This document shows positions 47,204-56,600 of a stretch of DNA of 64,000 bases, in pieces. Positions within the stretch are counted from its first letter, which is position 1; the number at the start of each line of letters is the position of its first letter. The position numbers and the translations under genes were made by a program. Source of the stretch: Paenibacillus sp. FSL H7-0737 (GTDB taxonomy: Bacteria; Bacillota; Bacilli; Paenibacillales; Paenibacillaceae); the NCBI RefSeq assembly GCF_000758545.1, contig NZ_CP009279.1, positions 744,001-808,000 of the forward strand. The letters run 5' to 3'. The notes beneath the pieces are model-generated. The model searched no databases. It saw nothing but the letters and a program-made list of their open reading frames with translations, and was not told where the DNA came from.

Positions 47204-50200
47204 ATGAAGAGGAGTAGACAATGGGTAGCTCTCGTCATGGTTGCGATCATGATCGTAACGATGATGCCGATCGCGCAAGCGGAAGAGGCGCTGCCGCCTA
47301 CACAGACAGAGGAACAGACACCAGCGAACCCGCCGGGCGAAGCCGATCCGGTCGAGGTGACGAATCCATCAGACCTACCGGGAGCGGGTACGGAGGGTGT
47401 TATTGCGTCAGTGTATGGGGCGGTATATCACAATCTTGCAGCGGGCTTATCTTATGAGTGGTCGCAAGAGCCGGAAGCTTCAAATCCGGATGAAGGCAAC
47501 AAACTTACGGATGGTATATATGGGGCAAGCAATAGATCCGACGTAGCATGGGTTGGACATCATTTGGGTAAAACACGCGAAGTTGTGTTTGATTTGGGGG
47601 CGAAGAAATCACTCACGGGTATTAAAGCCAATTTCCTCGAAGATTGGCCAACGAACAATGTACTCGTGCCACTCACGGTATCGATGTACGTCTCCGATGA
47701 CAAGGTGAACTGGGGACTGCTCAAAGACAATGCCACGCAGAAGCTGTGGAATGATGGTAAATACATGGAGACCTATGTGTGGGATGGCAGCAAGGACGGT
47801 ATTAAAGCGATCGGCCCAGATGCGAAAATCGTGTATGCTCGGTACGTGAAAGTAACATTCACAATGCATACGCGTGCAATGACCTTCGTGGATGAGATTG
47901 AAATCCTCGGTGAAGAGGGCAAAGTTGCCGGAGCCGTAACTGTTCCAACGCATACGCCGAAATTCTTGGCGGCAGGCGAAGCAACAGCGGGTATAGAGCA
48001 TCTTGGACTTTTGTATAACGGGCAATATGCGAATGACTTAGGCATCTGGACAAAAGAACGGATCATTCCGAACATTAGTTATGTCGATAAGGACGGCAAG
48101 ATTAAGGATCGACTCTTCGACGGCGTCCTGTATCTTGGCATTAACTCTCCAAATCCAGGTCGTGATTTCGGCGGGCGGGCTTATCTGGAAGATTGGCAAT
48201 GGTATCTGGATAAGACCTTTGCGGTAGGCGGTGATATGGATGCGTTAAACGCAGCGGCTAAGGAAGTATCCGATGCGCTGAACGAGTCTGGCGTGAAGGA
48301 AAAGGTTGTCCTCATGATTCCGGATCCAGGTGAATCGATCACTAATTTCGGAGCTATTGAACAAGGTGGAGAATCGCTGAACTTCAATGATTCCGTTGGC
48401 AAAGAGAAAGCCCTTGCGAACCGTGAAAAAGCAGTTCAATGGTGGCTGCAGCAAGTCAAATCGAGATGGGAAGCAAAAGGTTACGCTAACCTCGAGCTTG
48501 TAGGTATGTACTGGTTCGAAGAGCAAATCAGCACAAGCCAATCCGGACCGGATCTGATCCGTTCGGTGAGCAGGACCCTGCATGACATGCAAATTAGCGG
48601 CAAGGACATGAAGTTCTTCTGGATTCCGCACTTCTTCGCTTATAAAGCGTTCATGTGGAAGGATGTCGGCTTCGATGCGGTGACGATCCAACCGAACTAC
48701 TTCTTCGAGCCGACGGATATCGAACGTTTGGAGGATTCTGCGAATCTGGCGAAGCAGTATGGCATGTCCAATGAACTCGAGTTCGATGATCGGATGCTGA
48801 CGGACGGCGTGTTCCGCGAGCGGTATATCGATTACTTGAACAGCGGTGCGAAGACAGGGCTCATGAAGGATGGCTTCAAATCGTATTACCAAGGCAACAA
48901 TGCAGTCTATAACACCGCGGTAAGTAAAGATCCAGCGACACGCGTTCTTTACGACTGGCTGTATCAATTTGTTAAAGGAACGTATCAGGTCAACGAGGCT
49001 CCGCCTTCCGAGGTAGACGTGCAGATGAACGACAAGCCGTTCCAGAGCGGGATGAGGCTGCCCGATTCAGAATCCGTAGCCTTTACATGGAAGCTTAGAA
49101 CGGATGATGGTCTGACGAAAGTGACGGCGACGTATGACGGCAAGCCTTATACAGCAGGTACCGTTATTCCACTTGCAGGCAAGCTTGGCAAGCATGAGCT
49201 TAACATTACCGTTACGGCGGGGCGTATGGTGATAAAGTCATATGTTATCGAAGCAACGACGAATGCATCTGGTATGAAAGCGTTAGTCGAGCGCTTCGAA
49301 CAAGCGAAGCAATTTACGAATTCTGCAACGGTGCGTTCTTTGAACAACTATTTGGAAATGATGAAGCGCTATGAAGGGAAAGATGCAGCGCAAGTCACCA
49401 AGTATCTCCAAGGCTTTAACGCAAAGCTGGATGAATTCAAGAAGGCGGGTACGATAAAAGATGAGGCGTACAATATGCTGAAGGAAAGCGTCTATTACCT
49501 AATAGGCAATTTGGCGCAGAATAAAACGGTAGAAGCTTCGTCGACCGAAGGCAATAATGTGAATTATGCACCGGCTAAAGCCGTCGATGGATTCCCTGCT
49601 TCAAGATGGGCGAGTGAATACGTGGACAATACTTGGTTCCTGGTCGATCTCGATGAAGTGAAGGAAATGGATACGGTTCGAATCGATTGGGAATATGCTC
49701 GTGCCGATAAATACAAACTTCTTGTGTCAAACGATAAGCAGAACTGGATCAATGTCATGCCAAATGACGGAATTATTACCGCGCATGATGGCAAAGAAAC
49801 GATTCAGTTCAACCCGGTCAAGGCAAGATACATGAAGTTACAAGGCATAAAAAGAGCAACCGATTACGGATATTCCATCTACGAGTTTGGTGTCTATAAC
49901 CTCTCGAGCGCTGTAGACGTGAAGGGCATTGAGGGCATACAAGTAAAGGTTGACGAGGAAGCGAAAAAAGTAACGATTGATGGATTGCTGATGAATGGCG
50001 TCCTTACAAATGTGAAGTTGAAGGTGCTTGATTCGAAAGGCAAGGTTCATCTCGAAGATGAGACGAAGAGTACAGTCGCGGGAAGCTTTCAATTCACATT
50101 CAAACTTACGGGTAATTTAAAAGGAACCAATGAGGCGTATCTATCGACTGGCTATATGAGCGAGCCTGTAAAAGTGACCTTTGAATACTCAAAAGAAAAC

Positions 50201-50224
50201 CCGGGTAAAGGTCACGATAAGTAA
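47204..50224 (+). CDS. Exported DUF4855 protein with two discoidin-like domains
   Basis: 1006 residues from the ATG at 47204, behind GAAGGGAG; the TTG at 47171 would add 11 residues. Signal peptide to about residue 26 (MIVTMMPIAQA|EE). Residues about 60-235 form an F5/8-type C (discoidin) domain with VFDLGAKKSLTGIK. DUF4855 spans about 265-600: LGLLYNGQYANDLG at 268, VLYLGINSPNPGRDF, LVGMYWFEEQ, FFWIPHF. After an Ig-like region comes a second discoidin domain, about 768-905, with AVDGFPASRWASEYVDNTWF. DUF4855 proteins are cell-surface glycan-associated and glycosidase-like, but no activity is established. It follows the YesM/YesN pair and may be one of its targets. Confidence 0.85.
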   Translation: MKRSRQWVALVMVAIMIVTMMPIAQAEEALPPTQTEEQTPANPPGEADPVEVTNPSDLPGAGTEGVIASVYGAVYHNLAAGLSYEWSQEPEASNPDEGNKLTDGIYGASNRSDVAWVGHHLGKTREVVFDLGAKKSLTGIKANFLEDWPTNNVLVPLTVSMYVSDDKVNWGLLKDNATQKLWNDGKYMETYVWDGSKDGIKAIGPDAKIVYARYVKVTFTMHTRAMTFVDEIEILGEEGKVAGAVTVPTHTPKFLAAGEATAGIEHLGLLYNGQYANDLGIWTKERIIPNISYVDKDGKIKDRLFDGVLYLGINSPNPGRDFGGRAYLEDWQWYLDKTFAVGGDMDALNAAAKEVSDALNESGVKEKVVLMIPDPGESITNFGAIEQGGESLNFNDSVGKEKALANREKAVQWWLQQVKSRWEAKGYANLELVGMYWFEEQISTSQSGPDLIRSVSRTLHDMQISGKDMKFFWIPHFFAYKAFMWKDVGFDAVTIQPNYFFEPTDIERLEDSANLAKQYGMSNELEFDDRMLTDGVFRERYIDYLNSGAKTGLMKDGFKSYYQGNNAVYNTAVSKDPATRVLYDWLYQFVKGTYQVNEAPPSEVDVQMNDKPFQSGMRLPDSESVAFTWKLRTDDGLTKVTATYDGKPYTAGTVIPLAGKLGKHELNITVTAGRMVIKSYVIEATTNASGMKALVERFEQAKQFTNSATVRSLNNYLEMMKRYEGKDAAQVTKYLQGFNAKLDEFKKAGTIKDEAYNMLKESVYYLIGNLAQNKTVEASSTEGNNVNYAPAKAVDGFPASRWASEYVDNTWFLVDLDEVKEMDTVRIDWEYARADKYKLLVSNDKQNWINVMPNDGIITAHDGKETIQFNPVKARYMKLQGIKRATDYGYSIYEFGVYNLSSAVDVKGIEGIQVKVDEEAKKVTIDGLLMNGVLTNVKLKVLDSKGKVHLEDETKSTVAGSFQFTFKLTGNLKGTNEAYLSTGYMSEPVKVTFEYSKENPGKGHDK

Positions 50225-50344
50225 TGGAGAAATAATCCATCCAAGCAGTAATACGATCCGCGCTGAAACTTCCTGTACCGGTTATCGAATTATCTGTCCG
50301 AGTAAGACTAATAACTGAAGTAAGAACGTTTGAGGCGTAACATA

Positions 50345-50395
50345 ACAAGCCGATTAGGTACCAGACCACGGGGTCTATACCTAATCGGCTTGTTT
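50345..50395 (+). terminator. Rho-independent terminator after DUF4855 gene
   Basis: ACAAGCCGATTAGGTA (45-60 of this hundred) pairs with TACCTAATCGGCTTGT across 17 bases, followed by TT. Also strong on the minus strand. Confidence 0.8.
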
Positions 50396-50528
50396 CTATG
50401 TAGACGTGACAAATAGAGGATTAGATTATATCAAGATATTATTCAGGTTTTAGTGGGATTGTATTATGTATTGTATAATAGAACGACTGCCTCAACAGGT
50501 ATTTATAACATAAAACATAGGAGGATAC

Positions 50529-51098
50529 ATGTCCTGGAGCAAATTGAAGCAACAACTGGAGAGTTTTCTCTGTCCTGCGTTATACGGCAGGGTTGAATAT
50601 CGCGCAAGTAGTTACCGTTATTTACCTGATAAATCAGGGAATTGTTATATTTCGGTAGATAAAAAGAACGTACTTAATATGAATGATAGAACTAGCTCAA
50701 TTAGATGGTATCAGACGGAGCAGGAGATTAAGAATGATTCAGATCTTCAAATTCCTATCAACCATGAAGACATTGAAGCGGTTAGAAAAGATAGTAAGGG
50801 GATCATCCCGGAGGATCGGCTAATAGTCATTGCAAGAAGCAGAAAAATATCAGAAGTTGCAAAGGAGCTTTTGTCAGCACAGACATCATTAAGTAAATCG
50901 AACTTTATTGTTATAGCTACTAAGTATTTATCTATTTCCATAGAGGAGAGCTTAGAAAGCGACGATATCTTATTGAATATTCTAGCTTTAGTGGACAGAC
51001 GAGTTGGGAAAAAGCGAATTTTAAACATGAGCGAGAAGATGAAGTTAAAGCATCCAATTGTGCAATATTTTTATGAACTAAGGCGTAGTACATTATAA
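50529..51098 (+). CDS. SF0329 family protein
   Basis: 189 residues with the start WSKLKQQLESFLCPALYGRV that is characteristic of the SF0329 family, followed by EYRASSYRYLPDK, CYISVDKKNVLNMND and a helical C-terminal half (KELLSAQTSLSKSN, ALVDRRVGKKRILNM). The family is spread widely across bacteria; no function is known. GGAGG ribosome site. It stands as a single gene after the DUF4855 terminator. No terminator was seen directly behind it. Confidence 0.8.
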   Translation: MSWSKLKQQLESFLCPALYGRVEYRASSYRYLPDKSGNCYISVDKKNVLNMNDRTSSIRWYQTEQEIKNDSDLQIPINHEDIEAVRKDSKGIIPEDRLIVIARSRKISEVAKELLSAQTSLSKSNFIVIATKYLSISIEESLESDDILLNILALVDRRVGKKRILNMSEKMKLKHPIVQYFYELRRSTL

Positions 51099-51582
51099 AA
51101 ATAAATAACTTCATTGAATATTCAAGAAACACTCTCTACAAAAATCCCTAATTCTACGCGACTTCTTCCCACCATAACAATAGCCATGATAATGAGAGGG
51201 ATGTTCGCATATGGTGCATATGGAATCGGAGAGTGTCGCTCTACTGGTAAGGAAGGATACAGTGTTATGAAATCCTTATATTTATTGGACTTTACGGACA
51301 AGTATGAGGAAAAATCGTTATTGAAGAGATGGCATCATTGCCGTCTCTTTTTTGTTTCTTTGGTCACTTTTTTAGCATTGCTCTGACTCTGGTTCCCGCT
51401 ATGGCATCCTACGATCACGAGCATGAAAGACTGCACGAAAATTAACGTTGATGCTTATGTTTAAGCCCTCTCTGCTCAGCTAGGTGACGGGAATCATAGA
51501 CGTATTTGCGTGAGGTTGCTACGATGTTCCATGGAAATTAAGTGAAAGTGATCACAAGAAATTACAGAAGGAGTTATTTATC
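51099..51582. other. Region before the SCIFF locus
   Basis: 484 bases. Holds a terminator at 51325-51353 whose upstream gene is unclear: an open stretch from 51267 (MKSLYLLDFTDKYEEKSLLK) ends in the hairpin and may be a gene remnant. From 51450 to 51582 the leader of the peptide gene shows no riboswitch that I recognise. Confidence 0.45.
51325..51353 (+). terminator. Rho-independent terminator
   Basis: AGAGATGGC (51325-51333) pairs with GCCGTCTCT (51340-51348) and is followed by a run of T to 51353. Confidence 0.8.
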
Positions 51583-51732
51583 GTGAAAAGAATCGTAACA
51601 CTGAGCACCCGCAAACTGATGGATACCGCAAAACACGGCGGATGCGGCGCATGCCAGACATCTTGCCAGTCCGCTTGTAAAACTTCCTGCGGCGTTGCAA
51701 ACCAGAAGTGTGAAAATGCAATGAACAGATAG
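51583..51732 (+). CDS. scfA: SCIFF ranthipeptide precursor (six cysteines)
   Basis: 49-residue peptide starting with GTG at 51583, nine bases after AGAAGGAG. It begins MKRIVTLSTRKLMDTAKHGG and then carries six cysteines: 21, 24, 28, 32, 36 and 43, spaced C-x2-C-x3-C-x3-C-x3-C-x6-C, with Thr26 and Thr34 among them. This is the SCIFF (six cysteines in forty-five) family. Its maturase, next downstream, links cysteine sulfur to non-alpha carbons of partner residues such as Thr. The leader is the first 20 residues. A terminator (51747-51780) follows directly. SCIFF peptides are known from almost all Clostridia; their role is not established. Confidence 0.93.
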   Translation: MKRIVTLSTRKLMDTAKHGGCGACQTSCQSACKTSCGVANQKCENAMNR

Positions 51733-51746
51733 GATTCGGAATTTTA

Positions 51747-51780
51747 CCGCCCATTGCTCTGCTGATGGGCGGCTATTTTT
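51747..51780 (+). terminator. Terminator/attenuator between SCIFF precursor and maturase
   Basis: CCGCCCAT (51747-51754) pairs with ATGGGCGG (51765-51772), with T run 51776-51780. It would let the peptide be made in excess over the maturase by partial readthrough. Confidence 0.8.
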
Positions 51781-51854
51781 AAGAAATGGATACTATCCCT
51801 AAAGGATGGCCAAGCCGTTTCTACTTGTGTGCAAAAGGAGCTTGATTAGTAAGT

Positions 51855-53249
51855 ATGATTCATCAATATAAACTAAACGGATACAATATCGTGCTCGATA
51901 CCTACAGTGGCTCGGTGCATGTTGTTGATGACCTAGCATATGAAATTATAGCGGATTATGAGAAAGCTTCTGCCGAAAAAATCGTGACAATGCTGTTGGA
52001 TAAATATAAAGATGATTCCAGCATTTCCGAGAGCGACATTCGAGAAACCATCGCGGATATCGAGGAACTTAAAAATGATGGACAGCTCTTTACAAAAGAT
52101 GAGTATGAGAACCTCTCGCTCGATTTAAAAAAACGAAAAACTTATGTCAAGGCACTCTGCCTCAATGTTGCGCATACCTGTAATTTGTCATGCGACTATT
52201 GCTTCGCTAGCCAGGGGAAATACAACGGAGATAGGGCAATCATGAGCTATGAGGTTGGACAAAAAGCTATCGATTATCTGCTTGAAAATTCGGGTCATCA
52301 TCGTAACCTGGACATCGACTTTTTTGGTGGAGAACCGCTCTTGGCTTGGAAAGTGGTTAAACAGATCGTAGCTTATGCAAGAAGCAAAGAACAAGAATAC
52401 AAAAAAAAGTTCCGGTTCACCTTCACGACGAACGGAATGCTGCTGAACGATGAGGTCACTGAGTTTTTAAATCAGGAAATGTACAATGTCGTATTAAGCC
52501 TGGATGGAAGAAAAGAGGTTCATGACCGACTTCGCCAAACGGTTAACGGAAAAGGCAGCTACGATCATATTGTTCCGAAGTTCAAGGAATTCGTTCGTAA
52601 GCGCGGGGACCAAGAGTACTATGTTCGAGGAACCTACACTCGTAACAATGTCGATTTCACCAACGATATATTTCATATCGCAGACCTTGGTTTTGACAAG
52701 ATCTCTATGGAACCAGTCATCTGTGATCCAAAGGAGCCCTATGCACTTACCGAGGAAGATCTCCCGGAGATATACAACCAGTACGAAATTCTTGCCAAGG
52801 AAATGATCGGTCGCGATGAACAAGGCAAGGGGTTTACCTTTTATCACTACATGCTTGACCTCTCGGAAGGACCTTGCATCCAGAAGAGAATTACTGGCTG
52901 TGGTTCAGGAACCGAATATCTTGCTGTCACCCCTTGGGGAGAGCTTTTTCCTTGTCACCAGTTCGTCGGGGATGAAGAATACAGCATGGGAAACCTCTGG
53001 GATGGCATCACAAAACCTGAGCTGCAATGTCAATTCCAAGAGAGCAACTGCTACTCGAAGCCGGAATGCAAGGACTGCTGGGCTAAACTCTACTGCAGCG
53101 GTGGTTGTCCTGCCAATGCACTGCACGCGACGGGTTCCCTCGTCGGAACCTATGACTTCAGCTGTGACGTCTTCCGCAAAAGAGTCGAATGTTCCATGAT
53201 GGTAAAGGTTGATGAATCTATTAGAGCGATGGAAGGGCAATCTAGCTAG
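51855..53249 (+). CDS. scfB: Radical SAM SCIFF peptide maturase
   Basis: 464 residues. An N-terminal peptide-recognition (RRE-like, PqqD-like) region fills about 1-95. The radical SAM cluster is bound by Cys109, Cys113 and Cys116 in CNLSCDYC. The Gly-Gly-Glu-Pro motif is in FFGGEPLL near 157. The SPASM domain from about 335 carries the auxiliary cluster cysteines: GPCIQKRITGCGSG, ELFPCHQF, then CYSKPECKDCWAKLYCSGGC near 410-430. The enzyme forms thioether cross-links in the six-cysteine peptide. AAAAGGAG lies 14 bases before the ATG. The family is characteristic of Clostridia; a Paenibacillus-type host is less usual. Confidence 0.93.
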   Translation: MIHQYKLNGYNIVLDTYSGSVHVVDDLAYEIIADYEKASAEKIVTMLLDKYKDDSSISESDIRETIADIEELKNDGQLFTKDEYENLSLDLKKRKTYVKALCLNVAHTCNLSCDYCFASQGKYNGDRAIMSYEVGQKAIDYLLENSGHHRNLDIDFFGGEPLLAWKVVKQIVAYARSKEQEYKKKFRFTFTTNGMLLNDEVTEFLNQEMYNVVLSLDGRKEVHDRLRQTVNGKGSYDHIVPKFKEFVRKRGDQEYYVRGTYTRNNVDFTNDIFHIADLGFDKISMEPVICDPKEPYALTEEDLPEIYNQYEILAKEMIGRDEQGKGFTFYHYMLDLSEGPCIQKRITGCGSGTEYLAVTPWGELFPCHQFVGDEEYSMGNLWDGITKPELQCQFQESNCYSKPECKDCWAKLYCSGGCPANALHATGSLVGTYDFSCDVFRKRVECSMMVKVDESIRAMEGQSS

Positions 53250-53274
53250 TTAACGTAACGGATGAAAAAACTCT

Positions 53275-53323
53275 AACCGAGAAATAGACACTTTTAAATA
53301 AAGTGCCTTTCTCGGTTTTTTTT
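53275..53323 (+). terminator. Rho-independent terminator after scfB
   Basis: AACCGAGAAA (53275-53284) pairs with TTTCTCGGTT, with an inner CACTTT/AAAGTG stem, followed by TTTTTTTT. Confidence 0.9.
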
Positions 53324-53639
53324 GTATTAACTAGAACTATGATCATAGATCGTTTTTTCCATCGGCAATCAGGATGAGGAATTCAAAACGTGACGGCCTA
53401 ATCTGTTTAATAGACAGAGAGGGCTTTTTTAATGTGCGAATCTATGATTTTTTCTTTGAACACAAATATATATGACTAAAGTCATATTAAATTCGTGATT
53501 TAGCGTATTTTTTGTCGAAAAATAAACTATTTTCTAAGAAATGTCGATATAATAGGATAGAAATCTGCTTTTCTGTATTAACTGCAATTACGGAAGCGTT
53601 AACAATTATATGAATAGTCATTCGACAAGGAGGAAAGCA
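53324..53639. other. Upstream region of the SLH protein gene
   Basis: AT-rich. A TATAAT at 53548-53553 is a likely -10; no good -35 is seen at the normal distance. AAGGAGG at 53624-53632 is the ribosome site that fixes the start at 53640. Confidence 0.5.
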
Positions 53640-56600
53640 ATGTTAAAAAAGTTAGGCAAGATTGGATTGGCTTTTATATTAGTCATTGGACTGCTACCGA
53701 TGATTTCACTCCGGGCATACGCTGCCATCCCCTCATTCACCAAAACGGTGGACTTTCCCATTCAGCCTCCAGTTACAAACGCCTCGGGTAAGAATGTTTC
53801 TGATGTTGATGTTCTTCCTGACGGAAGTACCGCAGTAGTGTTGAACACATTCGCTTATCAAGGCAATTCCTATGTTTATTCTTATTTTTTAAAGATTTTT
53901 GACCGCACGGGAGCACTTAGATCAGATGTTGATCTGAGTAGTCTAATGGATACCTATTACAAAATGATTGATGTGAATATGCTTGCGCTACGTGATGGAA
54001 GGATTCTGATTACTTACCATAAAAGCGACAGCGGCGATAACAATTTGCAATTGGGAACCGTTAGGGAGAGTACTCCCAATGCCTATTTCATGGTGCTAAA
54101 CCAGTCAGGACAAAAGGTGGTCGGTCAGACACAGATTAATACATACTCTGCCGCCAGTACCCCGGCACTCACGCGCTTTGTCTCTATAACGGAATTGTCT
54201 GACGGCAATATAGCTTTTTCCTGGCAACGGAACGACAATATTAGCACGGCTACGCGTGTGTTCACTGTTGAGGGTAACCCAGTTTCGGGAGAAACACTTC
54301 TGGTTTCCCATAATGCGAGCATGTCTAATGTATCCGCTGGAGACGGTGTATATATGGTTGCTTACAATTCAGGAGTAGGACCCCAGACGGATACTGTTTA
54401 TCTGAAAATATTCAGTAATAGTGGGACTCTGTTAAATACGATTAATAAAGGAATAAGAACGGATGAAAAACAGCTGTTTCTATCCACGTTGAACAACGGG
54501 AATTTCATGTTCAGCCAATATAACTATAGAAACGACTCATCAACGGTTTCTTTATATGATAAGAACGGTACGAGTAAGGGTGATTTTACAGTAAGTGGCT
54601 CTCTAGGCGAATCTTCGGCTGCTATTTATAGGGATGGTGCAAATCCGGGCTTTGTAACCGTAAGTACGGACCCCACTTCTACCAATGCCATCAATGATGC
54701 GTACAACAACTTTAAAGAATGGTCGGGAACGCAGTATGCTTACCTGAATTATTATGACAATGACGGTAACTTAGTCTTTACATCGGATCAGCCGGTGGAT
54801 TCCGCTCCGGTGGCTATGCAGGGTTTCAATGAAGCCACTTGGATGTACGCTGTGGAATATTATCCAAGCTTCAAATTGTATCCCACCTTTGGTGACAAGC
54901 TTGTCTTGGTGACAACCGATAATACGGATGCTGATCATTATAGAATAACCGCTAAAATATTTGAGACGGGAGCTCCGGCACCAGCGGCTATCATTGACTA
55001 TGCGGCTGAGCAACTGACCGGGCTGACGCCAAACAGCGCCTACTCGGTTAACAACGGTACAGCGGTAACGGTGACAGCGGATGGTAAGCTGGCTATAGAC
55101 AGCAGCTGGTTGGGAACGTCAGTGAGCATCGTGAAGAAAGGCGATGGCTCGTCGACAACGGATAGCCCGGCACAAACGCTGACTATTCCATTCCGTCCAG
55201 GGGCACCGACTGGTGTAACGGCGACGAATGAAACGGCGATAAGTGCTAACGATGGTACATTGACTAACGTAACAACTGCGATGGAGTACAAGAAGGGTGT
55301 GGCGGGTACTTGGACGAATATTTCAGGTGCAACCGTAACGAGACTTGATCCGGACATGTACTATGTCCGGACAAAAGCGACGGTGACGGCGTTTGCGTCA
55401 GAAGCGAAGAGCGTGACGGTGGCTACGTTTGTGGCAACACCGGAAGTGACACCGGCAGCCATCATTGATTATACGGCAGAGCAGTTAACCGGTCTGGTGC
55501 CAAACGGCTCGTATACGGTGAACGGTACGGCAGTAACAGCGACAACAGATGGTAAGCTGGCCATTAACAGTGGTTGGTTGGATACGTCGCTGAGCATCGT
55601 GAAAAAAGGCAATGCCTCGACGACACTGGATAGCGCGGCGCAGACGCTAAGCATTCCGCCACGTGCAGAGGCGCCGACTGGTGTGATAGCGACGGATGAA
55701 ACGGAGATTAGTGCTAACAATGGTACATTGACGAACGTAACAACCGAGATGGAATTCAAGAAAGGTACAGCAGGTGTATGGACGAGTGTAGCAGGTGTAA
55801 CCGTAACGGGACTTTTTCCGGACACGTATTATGTGCGGACGAAAGCGACGACTACGGCATTTGCTTCAGAAGCGAAGATCGTGACGGTGGCTACGTTTGT
55901 GCCAACGCCGGAAGCGGCACCGGTAGCCACCATTGATTATGCGGCTGAGCAGTTAACAGGTTTAACGGCAAGCGGCTCGTACACGGTAAACGGGGCTTCG
56001 CTAACAGCGACAGCTGATGGCAAGCTAGCTATTGATAGCAGTTGGTTGGGAACGTCACTGAGCCTTGTGAAGAAGGGCAACAGTTCGACGACTACGGATA
56101 GCGCAGCACAGACGCTGAGCATTCCGATCCGTCCAGGGGCGCCGATAGGTATAACGGCGACGGACGAAACGGCAATAAATGCTAACAATGGTACACTGAC
56201 GAACGTGACAACCGAAATGGAATACAAGAAGGGTGCGGCAGGTGCATGGAAGGAAGTGACGGGTGTAACCGTAACGGGACTAACTCCGGACACGTACCAT
56301 GTGCGGACGAAAGCGACTGTGGCGGCATTTGCGTCAGCTTCAGTGCAAGTAGCCGTGGTTGCTTTTGTAGCAACACCGGAAGTGGCACCGACAGCTGTTA
56401 TTGATTATTCGGCTGAACAATTGACAGGTCTCACGTCAAACAGCTCGTACACAGTAAACGGGGATTTGGTAACAGCGACAGCTAATGGACAATTAGCTAT
56501 TGGTAACAGTTGGTTGGGAACGTCGCTAAGTATTGTGAAGAAAGGCAATGGCTCGACGACAACGGATAGTGCGGCGCAGACGTTAAGCATTCCGTCCCGT

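Noticed and set aside
51114..51386. 90-codon plus-strand ORF after the SF0329 gene
   Set aside because: No ribosome site, odd composition, and it runs through a terminator hairpin; at most its end is a remnant.
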